Source: Candidatus Auribacter fodinae (lineage in GTDB: Bacteria; Auribacterota; Auribacteria; Auribacterales; Auribacteraceae). Taken from it: 58,331 bases of DNA. Positions 17,401 to 26,537 of the stretch are shown one piece after another. Every line of letters starts with the position of its first letter. The stretch's first letter is position 1. The notes under the pieces are model-generated. The model was not told where the DNA came from and did not search any database. It worked only from the letters and a program-made list of their open reading frames with translations. Location: NCBI GenBank assembly GCA_003599815.1, contig QZJZ01000017.1, positions 1 through 58,331 on the forward strand. Reading direction: 5' to 3'. The translations under genes and the position numbers were made by a program.

Positions 17401-20400
17401 GGGACGGTCAACAGGAGCTTTTTGCAGTAATGCCATAACCGATTTTAGGGTATTCAGCTTTGATACTGTCTGAGTATAATCGATGAATTCAGGCAGTGCG
17501 TTTTCCGGAAGGCCGGGCAATGTATCGGGTAACGATGCGTATACAGGCCGGACAAGGTCTCTTTGCGGAGGCTTGTAGCCCTGTGCCATTTCTTCAAGAA
17601 GCTTATTGACCAGCCGGTGGTATATTGATGTGACTAAATCGCCAGCGTGAGTTCTGCTTATGAGAGCTGTCTTTAACTGTGCGGCGGCAGTATCCTTGCT
17701 GATTCCGTCCATAACCATTAACTGGCTGATTACAAAAAGTTTTTCATTATTTGTCAGTTCAGTATTTTTGTCGGTTTTATCTTTGATGGCGGCTATAAGC
17801 TGAAGAGCGGTGGGGCTGTCTATCTCCATAAAGTTAGCGATTGCGCTGTCGTTGATAATGATTGATGTATCAGCCTCTTTTGCGAATTCATTATTGAGCA
17901 GTTCAAGCGCTTTTCCCGGTGTAAGCAGAAGAAACCGCCTGTCGTGTTCATATGGTTCAAATCCCAGCTTAGTATAAAACTTTTCCTTATCGTTCAGGGT
18001 GATGACTAACAGCTGTCCGTCGTATCCAGCTTCCATACTTTTCAATACGGCTGTTTTGATCAGCCCGGTTCCGACAAAGGTGATACCGTTTTCCCGTGCG
18101 TTTTCACAGCTTTCGAGAAAATGAATCTCCATCCCTTTATAGGGTTCTTTGTCGCCGACGCTTATCAGCCCGACAATCCTTCCGGTCGGGGAGACGGCTT
18201 TATACAGGCTGGCGCCCTGATCCAGTACTGCTTTCCATAGTGAGCGTGACAACAAACGGGTTATGCCATACGAGAACCATGTATCAATGTCATTTTCCGA
18301 AGCTGGTTCAACCACGAAACCGGGTATGGTTTCGTTCTCCCCGATTTTGAGCCAGCGCTGATCTGTCAGTAAAGACACATATTGTTCGTAGTCACGTTTA
18401 TCGGGAGTTTCGGTACTGGCGCTGAGAGAATAAACGAGGTTGAAGAATCCTTTCGGATCCCACAGGAAGAGTTTTTTTGCCTGTTCCAGTCCGCAGGCAT
18501 CTATTATTGCCCGGATATTTTTGTATGAGATATTTTCATCAAGCAGTAAAACACGGTTATACGCATCCATCTCAGACATAATTTGGTCAACAGTATCTAT
18601 ACCGAACAGGTCGAGCAGTACCGTCAGTTTCTGCCGTTGCGTCAGAGTCAGCTGTAAAGTACTGCTGTTGCGTGGATTATTCGTATCATCAATCAATGCC
18701 TGAGCGTTTTGCGGTTTCAGGATAAGTGTCGGAAGTGCGGTACCCGGCATGAATTTTTCAAATCCCAGTTTTTCATAAAATCCGAGCTGGGCATCCATGG
18801 GGGAGAGTAATAACTGCCCGTTGTATCCACGCTCTATACTGGCTTGCGCCATTGCTTTCATCAGTTCTCTGCCGATAGACTGTTTGCGTTCGGTTTTGCA
18901 GATTTCTATAGCGTTGACTTGCAGAGCGGAATGGTCATCGTCGTTCTTTCCGGCAACGATACCGAGCAGTTTTCCTTCAGGCGATGATGCTTTGAGAAAT
19001 ACGGCATTATCATCAAGAGCATGCACAAAAAAACGTTGTACAAAGTCGCGTTCGATTCCTGATGTATACCATGCGGCAAGGTCGGCACGGTTGGCAGGCG
19101 AGATGGTGAATTCCGGCGTTTTTATAGGTGTGTTCAGCAGTTGGCTGACAGCCTGTGTACGAGCGAAATCCTCGGGTTTCCATATACGGATGTTGTGCCC
19201 TGCCGCGGTGAGCGAGCCCAGTGCAGACGCGAATGCCTCCTGTGCGTCAGAAACAGAATGCTCGGGAGATACACTGACAATAAACCGGTTCGGGGGATTT
19301 CCCTGTATAACCATCGGTACTGCAAGAGTGTTATTCTGAAATATATAATGAGTGTAATCGAATTGGATCCTTTCCAGCGCGCCGGACAGGCTTTCGAGTT
19401 TAGCGGCTATATCCTGTTCGGATAACAATCCGTTTTCCAGCATGGCCGCATAACGCTGGCGTAAAGTATTTTCGAAGCTTGCCAGCCATTCCGTTTTTCG
19501 CTGCGCGAATTTTTTGCGCAAATGCGATGCTGTCATCCTGAGCGCTTCATCTTCAGCCATAGTTTCAAGGACGCTGGATATAATCAGCCATTTCGCTTTA
19601 AGCAGTGCCTCATTTTCAGGGTAGAGCAGGTTATGAAACATTGACGGCGGCATTAGCTGGGTAAGAATGCCGCTCAGGAACGTATCGAGAGGCCGGCCTG
19701 TGTTCAGCATTGTTTCCATGTAGCCGCTGTTCAGGTCGGATGCGTTAATAACAGGTGTTAGAACAAGATAGGAAATGTCGAGCTGTTCAAGAATCTGTGC
19801 TGTTCCATTGGAGTGAAACCCTCCGGTCACCATAACGATGGTCGTGCCGTTTAAACGCTCATTCATAGCCAGCGCGTTTGCAACAAGGGCGTGGTCGCGT
19901 TTTAACGCCTGTTCATAAAAGCTGGCGGCGAGGTCGAGTATCCTGCTTATATGTGTACCTGTTTCCGTGTTAAACTTGAAAGTTTCATCGGACGGGCTTA
20001 GTCCGCGTATTTTGCTGATAATTGTATCCAGACTGAAAAGAGCGCGGTTTTCTGTGTAATAAAGATATTCATCACGCGACGCGGTGAGGTTAATCATCTT
20101 TTTCATAATGGACAGCATGCGCGCCAGCATAAAAATATCGCTCTGATCCCCTGCAGTTTTCGGGGCAATGCCGGTCATGAACGCGGATATTTCCGTGGTG
20201 AGCGCTGATTCCCTGATATCGGCAAGGCTCTTCGCAACATCATTCATCGCAGAGATATGTGTATATACGGACATATCGATACCGGTTTTTTTCGCGGTGT
20301 CTGATAACTCCGTGTAAAATGCACCGTGCGATACGGATCCGAGCGAATAGCGCATGTCAGCTTCGACGAGCTCCTGATATTCCTCTGCAGGAAGACAGCT

Positions 20401-21219
20401 TTGCAGTCGTTTTAAAAGATGGTCTTTTTCCCGCTCGATTTCCCTGTCTTCAATCGACCGTTTTCTGTCCAGTGCGTTCAGTAACGCGGTAAGCTGGGGA
20501 TATGCATCGAAATTGAAATTATATTGCTCTCCAGTTGTTCGCAGAACCTGCGCGAACTCAAAAGCGGATATAGATTGATTCAGAAATGAATGATAATCGT
20601 TCAGTAATGAGGCGGAATGAGCAGTGAACTGTTGGTTTCCGATGGAAAGTATTTCTTTGTCGAGGTACTCCAGCGTTTCGATTATAAGTTCAGCATAAGG
20701 TAGGAGATCGCTATTCAGCCTAAAAAAAAGTTCGGCGTTTTTTCTGTACAGTGAGGCATCGTCTATACCAATGACAGGAACCCCTGCAGACGCGGTAATA
20801 GAGAAATGTTCGATGCCATTAATAATGCCGTTTTTTAGTAAATAACCAGATACAGCATCGCGTATGGAATGGTCGGGGTATGCGGCCGCCATGCTGGTAT
20901 CAATCAGTCCTGCTGACCCTTCCACGCCGATAAAGTGAATGCCAAGTGTGTCTGATTTGTTTATAAGTGATTGCAGTAAAGATATATAATTCTTTTGAAC
21001 AGGGTAGTTGCAGTGAAAATCCTGAACAGCAATAACCGTGATATCCGATGAACCTTCAAACCAATCGTAAATACGATAGTTTTCTTTCGGAATACAATTT
21101 TTAACCGTATCCAGATCAGACACGTCGGCCGGGTCGGCAAACAGTCCGCCCTGTGGAGCGGTTACAGTCAGAGCCAGAGTAACCGTATATAAAAGCCGTT
21201 TTATAAAACGCCAGTGCAT
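14410..21219 (-). CDS. Giant exported protein: ChaN/TraB-like, two GNAT domains, HExxH, transglutaminase-like, helical repeats
   Basis: This 2269-residue protein opens with a signal peptide (RLLYTVTLALTVTA, cleavage near LFA-DP). Residues 55-475 form a ChaN/TraB-like domain (VIAVQDFHCNYPVQ about 62-75, FIGVEGSAG, MVTGGFHSNG about 465). Two GNAT acetyltransferase-like domains follow, about 710-835 (KLLGIVAG, RKQSIGRELM, FYEKLGFE) and 970-1105 (GITFVGTGLI, FYTKLGFE). His1336-Glu-Val-Thr-His1340 is an HExxH zinc motif. Residues 1590-1650 look like a transglutaminase core: Cys1595 (NCLGYCKLF), His1629 (ELHAANL) and a following SDG Asp. TPR-like helices lie near 1710-1745, a polar linker near 1805-1865, and an unrecognised helical tail follows. 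AGGAG precedes the ATG. The signal peptide conflicts with GNAT's need for acetyl-CoA. Role unknown; an effector or surface toxin is possible. Confidence 0.8.
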   Translation of the reverse strand: MHWRFIKRLLYTVTLALTVTAPQGGLFADPADVSDLDTVKNCIPKENYRIYDWFEGSSDITVIAVQDFHCNYPVQKNYISLLQSLINKSDTLGIHFIGVEGSAGLIDTSMAAAYPDHSIRDAVSGYLLKNGIINGIEHFSITASAGVPVIGIDDASLYRKNAELFFRLNSDLLPYAELIIETLEYLDKEILSIGNQQFTAHSASLLNDYHSFLNQSISAFEFAQVLRTTGEQYNFNFDAYPQLTALLNALDRKRSIEDREIEREKDHLLKRLQSCLPAEEYQELVEADMRYSLGSVSHGAFYTELSDTAKKTGIDMSVYTHISAMNDVAKSLADIRESALTTEISAFMTGIAPKTAGDQSDIFMLARMLSIMKKMINLTASRDEYLYYTENRALFSLDTIISKIRGLSPSDETFKFNTETGTHISRILDLAASFYEQALKRDHALVANALAMNERLNGTTIVMVTGGFHSNGTAQILEQLDISYLVLTPVINASDLNSGYMETMLNTGRPLDTFLSGILTQLMPPSMFHNLLYPENEALLKAKWLIISSVLETMAEDEALRMTASHLRKKFAQRKTEWLASFENTLRQRYAAMLENGLLSEQDIAAKLESLSGALERIQFDYTHYIFQNNTLAVPMVIQGNPPNRFIVSVSPEHSVSDAQEAFASALGSLTAAGHNIRIWKPEDFARTQAVSQLLNTPIKTPEFTISPANRADLAAWYTSGIERDFVQRFFVHALDDNAVFLKASSPEGKLLGIVAGKNDDDHSALQVNAIEICKTERKQSIGRELMKAMAQASIERGYNGQLLLSPMDAQLGFYEKLGFEKFMPGTALPTLILKPQNAQALIDDTNNPRNSSTLQLTLTQRQKLTVLLDLFGIDTVDQIMSEMDAYNRVLLLDENISYKNIRAIIDACGLEQAKKLFLWDPKGFFNLVYSLSASTETPDKRDYEQYVSLLTDQRWLKIGENETIPGFVVEPASENDIDTWFSYGITRLLSRSLWKAVLDQGASLYKAVSPTGRIVGLISVGDKEPYKGMEIHFLESCENARENGITFVGTGLIKTAVLKSMEAGYDGQLLVITLNDKEKFYTKLGFEPYEHDRRFLLLTPGKALELLNNEFAKEADTSIIINDSAIANFMEIDSPTALQLIAAIKDKTDKNTELTNNEKLFVISQLMVMDGISKDTAAAQLKTALISRTHAGDLVTSIYHRLVNKLLEEMAQGYKPPQRDLVRPVYASLPDTLPGLPENALPEFIDYTQTVSKLNTLKSVMALLQKAPVDRPVRDDKMAVAIAARMLQANGIVIDIQVLPDTDPRIKGKIATTIDNTIYFNETASRSDFWFFLPHEVTHLLGSEYRARVNDSDNIYFMKETANTLLSAANKLPDGEKRDYLLGQAYAILHTAYSFELDWHTARLQLIPEGKAFLEKNQLPAFKNVSDEYLADIARVPSVPLSTTLKPGVVDQLNSFINDPAISFDQFKRKLEYTLVRNAIDYTLDKARVEPDRLNRILSGWISAQLQRRFWQITTQPVPEAVRAFLDTKNTEADIVALQQKIAYALRNMESVQERTALESTLVDWLSSLIRSQFSPAEEINELSDMFEKKQANCLGYCKLFDMIGSRFGLDIHKVILEYEIDGYVELHAANLIKFSDGTMKIHNIPKPPENAKLNGIIASVTSAGTTQHNLISPSRFQYLTQDMVSGVSQTTLDAFLFVSRAKHAFITGNIDAAFENMTRAYQLDQDNVYIASNTAVVSYYHWYSNYAQLPKQEQNADLDNVQAAFFIKYKLFRLGPDAWHNFKGQLDGGYPVIQSVNIISKSDDEGNNAGERNPFRNRSGGIVSQGNTTSWYTGKQPSLPGRASSSKFTEHHMRTRSSLSVNGSVNAGLHLKTARMLLKTGQNIENMLRNQQFQQAQDMLRSMDNRYAEKIFTDFPLILAFMIELNPAWWSGTDLEELAKRINLSGDLRRRSHLMFASANTEPLDALIKLSDFATKDALLAAVKSAAKEYEITEADTSYLYIFMDTPHTQLAALPKNIRALMLGVRDEIPVDGGLRIEDGYILGGLFQEPPYQANLPYYKEFIRSLIDEHPQELYNLLNAHPDKLFARKLGHQLDIPIAERLPNARGLFSLMADHIFNDFSEAEIATAFRENSTSPECYALLEAVFTSNIVHHQAHALIRQIINMNIILPEEEETLSYLEQYYVDGDENTEIFKKGIAILQRILYDFPVLREKVIEIASQMIYKDPGRLLYSFYTLTKQNDNMLQNVPAQSGINTNGRGLKLIEQSL

Positions 21220-21427
21220 GCAGTATTGTCTCCTGAAATTAAAATATTGTTTTAATTATATCATAACTAAGAGGTTTTCAAAATAAAGAATCCAGCTTTT
21301 TGCCCTATATCGTGCATTGATATCATAAAAATAATAATACAGCATTGAAACAAAAGACGGGAAAAGCGGTCTACTTCTGATAGATACCGAAATAACGATG
21401 CCTGTTTGCGTTACTTTCGGACAATGA

Positions 21428-21456
21428 TGGACAACCTTAATAATTTATGGTATGAT
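21428..21456 (+). promoter_or_regulatory. Sigma70-type promoter for the GH16-like gene
   Basis: TGGACA (21428-21433), a 17-base spacer and TATGAT (21451-21456), about 37 bases before the GTG start. Confidence 0.55.
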
Positions 21457-21492
21457 AATATCGTAACAATAATATTTATATATAGGTGAAGC

Positions 21493-24400
21493 GTGAATAT
21501 TAAAAGAGTCCTATATCTATACAGTGTGTGCGTGATGGCGTTGATTCCTTGTGGCGCGAACGCGCAGGTGGAGTACAACTGGCCCTTTTCCGGGTTTAGC
21601 GCGTACCGCATTCCTGACAATGACGGTGATGTCATTATTGTGCGTGATGCCTCAGATAACCTTGCGGCAAAAATGGTACTTACCGGGCAGGGCGCGGATT
21701 ATCATAACAAAGCGAATATCGTGCAGAGTTATGTATATTCATCCGTATCCAATGTTCGGACAGCATATGTGGATATAAACCGCAACGGCAGGAAAGACGG
21801 GTTTATTGAAGATTTCGACCGCCTGCCTGAAGCGGCTGACCCCAACAGCCTTGATGATTTAAACTGGACTGTATTCGGGCTGGAACATGCTGACCGCGTT
21901 ATCAAGGAGATGAACGGCAATAAATGGCTGCACATCGATTTCGATTCTCCGGCGGGGATGCTATATTCTATCGGCGGCGGGCAGATTATTAAAGCATGGG
22001 TTCCGTTCGGCGTTGCCCAGCGTGTCGATTTTGACCCTCCCATAGATATATCCGATTCGGTCATTTCGTTTGACCTGAAAACGTCATACCTGACAGAAGC
22101 GATTCCCGGAGTGTTGACGGTAATTGTGAAAGCGCGGTCATATCATCCTGATACAGGAGCGGATATGGGCTATATTTCGTGGAGGCTTCAGAATTATCCA
22201 CAGCAAACCGCGTGGTGGCGGGAAAATGTGGGGTTGTATGACCTTCCGGTGTCAGGTCCATGGCAGAAAGTTTCGTTCAGTGTGAATGACCTTGTGTATA
22301 ATGATACGAATGAGAGCCACTGGTACCGTCCTGATTTCAGCGATGTCATCCAGTGCGAAATTCTTGTTTTGCAGGTGCCGTTATCCATATATGAGACTGA
22401 AAATGACTGGGTTGCCGCTGGGTCGGTCAATATAGATAACTTTTCCGTGGGCGCGGAAACGGAAGTAGTTGAACAGACTGCGCTTAATTCAGCCATAGCC
22501 GTGTCGTCTTTTGAAGACGCGAACGGAGTACAGTCGGTTTTTTATCCCGGTTCTGAGGTGAATGTTACGCTTGCCGCCACGCAAAACGGAGATGTGAAGC
22601 GGATAACGATGGATCTGATTGTATATGATTCCTCGTTCAGCTGGCCTCAGAATATACAGGGTGTTGTCTATGACAGCCGGACTTCGGGAGACAGTTATAC
22701 GACCTATCTTGGTAAAAGCGAGACCGAAGCCAGACAGTTTTCTTTCCGCCTGCCGTCGAATGCGGTACAGGGGAATTACCGGGTTATTGGCATTATGAAA
22801 GATGCGGATACCGGCGACGTGCTTGATACCACAGGACCGGATGTGTCGTTCGCTGATGAAACGGTACTTGCGTACAGTACAGGTTTTTATGTGTTTGAAC
22901 GGTTTACACATAGCGGGCCGGTGTCCGTATGCGCCCCTCTGAATGATACGGTACCGGTTGGCATTGAAGGTACAGCTCATATTGCGGTTGATGGATCGTT
23001 GTCGTACCATATTCAATCGCCGGCGTATTCGATAGTCTTATACGAATGGGACATATTTAACGATGGTTCAATTGATTACAGCGGCGCTGAAGCTGATTTG
23101 GATGTGAATATTGATGTGTCGTCATTGCTTACCGACGCTTATTCTGCGGAGATACCTGTATCCCTCAAGGTTACTGACAATCAGAGCGAGCCTGTCTCCG
23201 ATACGTCATTGTGTACTGTTACGGTGACAAAAGATGGTTCGTTGCGGCTGACAAATATGCCATCCGGAGCGGCTAAAATAATTCTGTATGCGGAGAACGG
23301 CGGGGTTTTAAATGAGATAAACCGTAAGATTACTAATGCGGGAGCCGATGTGGTATGGAGCGCGCTTCCTGCCGGCGCTTATTGCGTTACGGTACTGGAA
23401 TATGATTCATCCCCGTTTAATGATCCTATGATGGTGATGGCTGAAAACGTTTTTGTCGCGCACAATAGCGAATCAACAGTTCAGTTTAATGAGAATATGC
23501 CGTATATCACCGCTGTATCTTTCCGGTATGCCGATACAGGGGAGGCGCTCGGGCCCATAGCTCCAGTTTTTACAGGGGAAGTTATAGAGATGGTGGTTCA
23601 GGTGGAAAATCCGTCTTCCGAGGACAGTGCCTGCAAAGTGACGGCATTTTTCGATCAGAGCAGTACGGCTCCGTATGATGTCACTACCCGTTATTCCGAC
23701 GCTTCGATAATACCTGCTTCCGGAAACGGAAGTGTGGTATTGCCTGTCAGTATGCCCGAACCTGAAGAAACCGATGTGGATACCTACTATGCGTCCATAC
23801 GGCTTGACTCGCAAATTGCCTCGGTATTTCGTAAAGTTGACTCTACCAGCTGGGGTAAGGCTCTGGATATACTGCCTTTGCCTCAGACCCGGAGCAAAGA
23901 GAAGAGCATCAGCTTTTCCAATATACAGTGGGACGTGTACGACTGGGCATGGCAGGCGGGTGTATATAATAAAAATGTCCAGCTGGATAATGAAGGAGCA
24001 CTGCACCTGTCTGTCAGGGATTATAGCGGTGTCGGCGCTCAGGTCAACAGCGCGCGGATGGATTATCATTACGGAAACTATAAAGTAGAGATGAAAGCCA
24101 CGCCGACGCATACGGATCTTCCCGAAGGAGCGGTGCTTGCGTTTTTCTATTACTGGGAAAACTGGAATAGTAGTGAAGTTCAGGAAATAGATGTTGAAAT
24201 ACGGTCTTTGCACGTGAGCGACGGATCAGCCATATCATACGTTGATTTTACGGTGCACAGTAAAAAAGCGGCAGATTCACAGATATACAACAAGACATTC
24301 GTATGTCCTGTGGCGAATATAGATCAGTATCATTCCTATGAGTTTCGATGGAAACCTGATTCAGTCTCGTTTTATATCGACGGAGCGCTGGCGTCCGATC

Positions 24401-24801
24401 AATACGGTATTCCGGCGGTTGTCAATAACACAAATTTCCCGGGGCGCATACCTCAACAGCCCGGTTCGATAATTATGAATCATTGGAGCGGACAGAAAGG
24501 GAATACGTGGGCTGGAGAACCTCCGCAGAGAAAAGGTGATTTCACCGGAACCGTGAAAAAAGTATCCATTACGCCGGGTGTGCGCATACATGCGATTAAC
24601 TGGGACGCCAATCTGACGCCGAATGTATTTATTCAGTCATACCCTTCCCTAAATGTGACTCTTCAAGGGAAAGATGATACACCTTCCTCAACATGGATAG
24701 ATCTCGATACTTTTTCCGGCAGTGAATCTTACACGTTTTCCGACACGGGCGGAACGGCAAAAAGCAACAGGCTCTACAAACTGATATATGATTGGAATTA
24801 A
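21493..24801 (+). CDS. Secreted multidomain glycoside hydrolase, GH16-like
   Basis: The 1102-residue protein starts at GTG, preceded by AGGTGA, with a signal peptide (cleavage near GANA-QVEY). Residues 100-330 form a beta-sandwich that may bind carbohydrate. Residues 490-580 resemble a PKD domain (YEWDIFNDGSIDYSG). Residues about 805-1030 match GH16: YHYGNYKVEMKATP, then the catalytic ExDxE motif Glu898-Ile-Asp900-Val-Glu902, YEFRWKPDSVSFYIDG, and IIMNHWSGQKGNTWAGEP. GH16 enzymes cleave beta-1,3/1,4-glucans or galactans with Glu898 as nucleophile and Glu902 as acid/base; the exact substrate cannot be read. The protein ends in a short beta module (NRLYKLIYDWN), as in two other secreted proteins here. 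Likely extracellular polysaccharide breakdown or remodelling. Confidence 0.87.
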   Translation: MNIKRVLYLYSVCVMALIPCGANAQVEYNWPFSGFSAYRIPDNDGDVIIVRDASDNLAAKMVLTGQGADYHNKANIVQSYVYSSVSNVRTAYVDINRNGRKDGFIEDFDRLPEAADPNSLDDLNWTVFGLEHADRVIKEMNGNKWLHIDFDSPAGMLYSIGGGQIIKAWVPFGVAQRVDFDPPIDISDSVISFDLKTSYLTEAIPGVLTVIVKARSYHPDTGADMGYISWRLQNYPQQTAWWRENVGLYDLPVSGPWQKVSFSVNDLVYNDTNESHWYRPDFSDVIQCEILVLQVPLSIYETENDWVAAGSVNIDNFSVGAETEVVEQTALNSAIAVSSFEDANGVQSVFYPGSEVNVTLAATQNGDVKRITMDLIVYDSSFSWPQNIQGVVYDSRTSGDSYTTYLGKSETEARQFSFRLPSNAVQGNYRVIGIMKDADTGDVLDTTGPDVSFADETVLAYSTGFYVFERFTHSGPVSVCAPLNDTVPVGIEGTAHIAVDGSLSYHIQSPAYSIVLYEWDIFNDGSIDYSGAEADLDVNIDVSSLLTDAYSAEIPVSLKVTDNQSEPVSDTSLCTVTVTKDGSLRLTNMPSGAAKIILYAENGGVLNEINRKITNAGADVVWSALPAGAYCVTVLEYDSSPFNDPMMVMAENVFVAHNSESTVQFNENMPYITAVSFRYADTGEALGPIAPVFTGEVIEMVVQVENPSSEDSACKVTAFFDQSSTAPYDVTTRYSDASIIPASGNGSVVLPVSMPEPEETDVDTYYASIRLDSQIASVFRKVDSTSWGKALDILPLPQTRSKEKSISFSNIQWDVYDWAWQAGVYNKNVQLDNEGALHLSVRDYSGVGAQVNSARMDYHYGNYKVEMKATPTHTDLPEGAVLAFFYYWENWNSSEVQEIDVEIRSLHVSDGSAISYVDFTVHSKKAADSQIYNKTFVCPVANIDQYHSYEFRWKPDSVSFYIDGALASDQYGIPAVVNNTNFPGRIPQQPGSIIMNHWSGQKGNTWAGEPPQRKGDFTGTVKKVSITPGVRIHAINWDANLTPNVFIQSYPSLNVTLQGKDDTPSSTWIDLDTFSGSESYTFSDTGGTAKSNRLYKLIYDWN

Positions 24802-24830
24802 ACTATACCCTGATGATTTTGCTTATGTAG

Positions 24831-24859
24831 TTGAATACGGCACGGGATTAGGGTATACT
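24831..24859 (+). promoter_or_regulatory. Sigma70-type promoter for the DEAD-box helicase
   Basis: TTGAAT (24831-24836), a 17-base spacer and TATACT (24854-24859). The -10 overlaps the right arm of an 8-base inverted repeat, TATACCCT (24804-24811) / AGGGTATA (24850-24857). Confidence 0.5.
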
Positions 24860-24938
24860 ATGCCTTTTAACGTATGAAATTTTGTAATTTAACCCTAAAC
24901 TGCCTCTGAAGCTGGTGATGGTGGAGAAAGATGTATTT

Positions 24939-26519
24939 ATGGAACTACTAAAATTTAAAAAATTGGGATTAAGCAGTCAGTGCCTTGACGCACTGAGGAA
25001 AAAAGGCTTTGAGGAACCCACTGAAATTCAGGAAAAAGTTATACCGATTTTACTCACGGAAGATGTAGACCTTGTGGGACAGGCACAGACCGGAACAGGC
25101 AAGACCGCCGCTTTCGCTCTGCCGATGATAGAAAAGCTGATGCCGGGCGCAAGCCATGTGCAGGTACTTATATTGGCACCAACCCGTGAGCTTGCCGTAC
25201 AAGTCGCTGAAGAAATCAATACCCTCAAAGGGAAAAAGAATTTTTCCATATGTCCGGTATATGGCGGGCAGTCCATTGACGTTCAGTTGCGTAAACTGAA
25301 ACGCGGGGTGGATATTGTCGTGGGAACGCCCGGCAGGGTCATCGATCATCTCAACCGCAAGACATTGAAACTGGACAAAATATCATACCTTGTTCTTGAT
25401 GAAGCCGACGAAATGCTGAATATGGGCTTTATTGAAGATGTCGAAGAAATTATGAAGCATACCAACAGCGGAAAACGCACAATGTTGTTTTCAGCTACCA
25501 TGCCGCCGCGCATCGCCTCAATCGCGAAAAAGTATATGGCTGATTATACCCACGTGACTGTCAGTAAACAACAGTTGACCACCAGCCTGACCGATCAGAT
25601 CTATTTTGAAGTGAACGAAACCGATAAATTTGAGGCGTTGTGCCGGATTATCGATATCGAAACCGAATTTTACGGCATTGTATTCTGTCGTACAAAACTG
25701 AATGTTGAGGAAGTAGCGCATAAACTGATTGACCGTGGATACGATGCTGAAGCCCTGCACGGCGATTTATCACAAAACCAGAGAGAACGTATTCTGTACA
25801 AGTTTAAGAGTGGAAAAGTAGCAATTCTTGTTGCAACTGATGTTGCCGCACGAGGGCTCGATATCAATGACTTATCTCATGTGATCAATTTTGCGTTGCC
25901 GCAGGATCCCGATTCTTATGTGCATCGTATCGGGAGAACCGGCAGAGCAGGCAAGGAGGGTACCGCTATTACCTTTGTGACACCTGAGGAATACCGCAAA
26001 CTGGTATTTATCACCCGATCGACAAAATCAGATATCCGCAAGGAAAAACTGCCCAGTGTAAACGAAATTATTGCGGTGAAAAAGGAACGGATTAAATCTG
26101 ATATATACAACGTGATGGAAACCGAATCGTTCGATGAATATTGCGGAATGGCAAAGGATTTACTGACGAATAACGATCCTGTCGGCGTGCTTGCGGCTGT
26201 ACTGAAATATTCTTTCGGGGATGAAATGGATGAGAGCAACTACAATGAAATTCGTGAGGTTACTCTTGATAAGCGGGGCAGGTCGCGCCTGTTTGTCGCT
26301 TTGGGCAAAGTAGATGATATAACCCCGAAAAAGCTGGTCGCTTTTATAACGGAACAGACTGATGTGAAGCCTCAGGTGATTAAAGATGTCTCGATATGTG
26401 AAAAATTTTCGTTTATTACCGTGCCGTTCAGGGAAGCGGAAATAATTCTTAAAGTGTTTAAAAGTAAAAAGAAGCACGGTAAACGCCCTATGGTGGAAAA
26501 AGCCCGCGAGGAAAAATAG
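24939..26519 (+). CDS. DEAD-box RNA helicase, DeaD/CshA type with DbpA-like C-terminal domain
   Basis: An ATP-dependent RNA helicase for ribosome assembly or mRNA turnover, of about 526 residues. In order: Q motif (GFEEPTEIQ), motif I AQTGTGKT, Ia PTRELA, TPGR, II DEAD, III SAT, then the second RecA domain with ARGLDI and HRIGRTGRAG. After a linker, the C-terminus carries a DbpA-type RRM-like RNA-binding domain (RSRLFVALGKVDDITPKKLV) and a basic tail. The start is uncertain: ATG 24939 begins MELLKFKKLGLS, like its relatives, with GGAG 12 bases upstream, while ATG 24918 would add seven residues. Such helicases are often cold-induced and may cooperate with the Csp protein encoded about 11 kb away. 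Confidence 0.95.
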   Translation: MELLKFKKLGLSSQCLDALRKKGFEEPTEIQEKVIPILLTEDVDLVGQAQTGTGKTAAFALPMIEKLMPGASHVQVLILAPTRELAVQVAEEINTLKGKKNFSICPVYGGQSIDVQLRKLKRGVDIVVGTPGRVIDHLNRKTLKLDKISYLVLDEADEMLNMGFIEDVEEIMKHTNSGKRTMLFSATMPPRIASIAKKYMADYTHVTVSKQQLTTSLTDQIYFEVNETDKFEALCRIIDIETEFYGIVFCRTKLNVEEVAHKLIDRGYDAEALHGDLSQNQRERILYKFKSGKVAILVATDVAARGLDINDLSHVINFALPQDPDSYVHRIGRTGRAGKEGTAITFVTPEEYRKLVFITRSTKSDIRKEKLPSVNEIIAVKKERIKSDIYNVMETESFDEYCGMAKDLLTNNDPVGVLAAVLKYSFGDEMDESNYNEIREVTLDKRGRSRLFVALGKVDDITPKKLVAFITEQTDVKPQVIKDVSICEKFSFITVPFREAEIILKVFKSKKKHGKRPMVEKAREEK

Positions 26520-26537
26520 GGTTCAGCCGTCCGGCGC

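Noticed and set aside
23473..24213. Long open frame on the minus strand inside the GH16-like gene
   Set aside because: It overlaps a well-supported gene throughout, is rich in Arg/His/Tyr as expected from antisense of a coding strand, and has no ribosome site or recognisable domain.
24804..24857. Inverted repeat TATACCCT/AGGGTATA after the GH16-like gene, considered as a terminator
   Set aside because: The loop is 38 bases, no T run follows, and the right arm overlaps a better-supported promoter -10.
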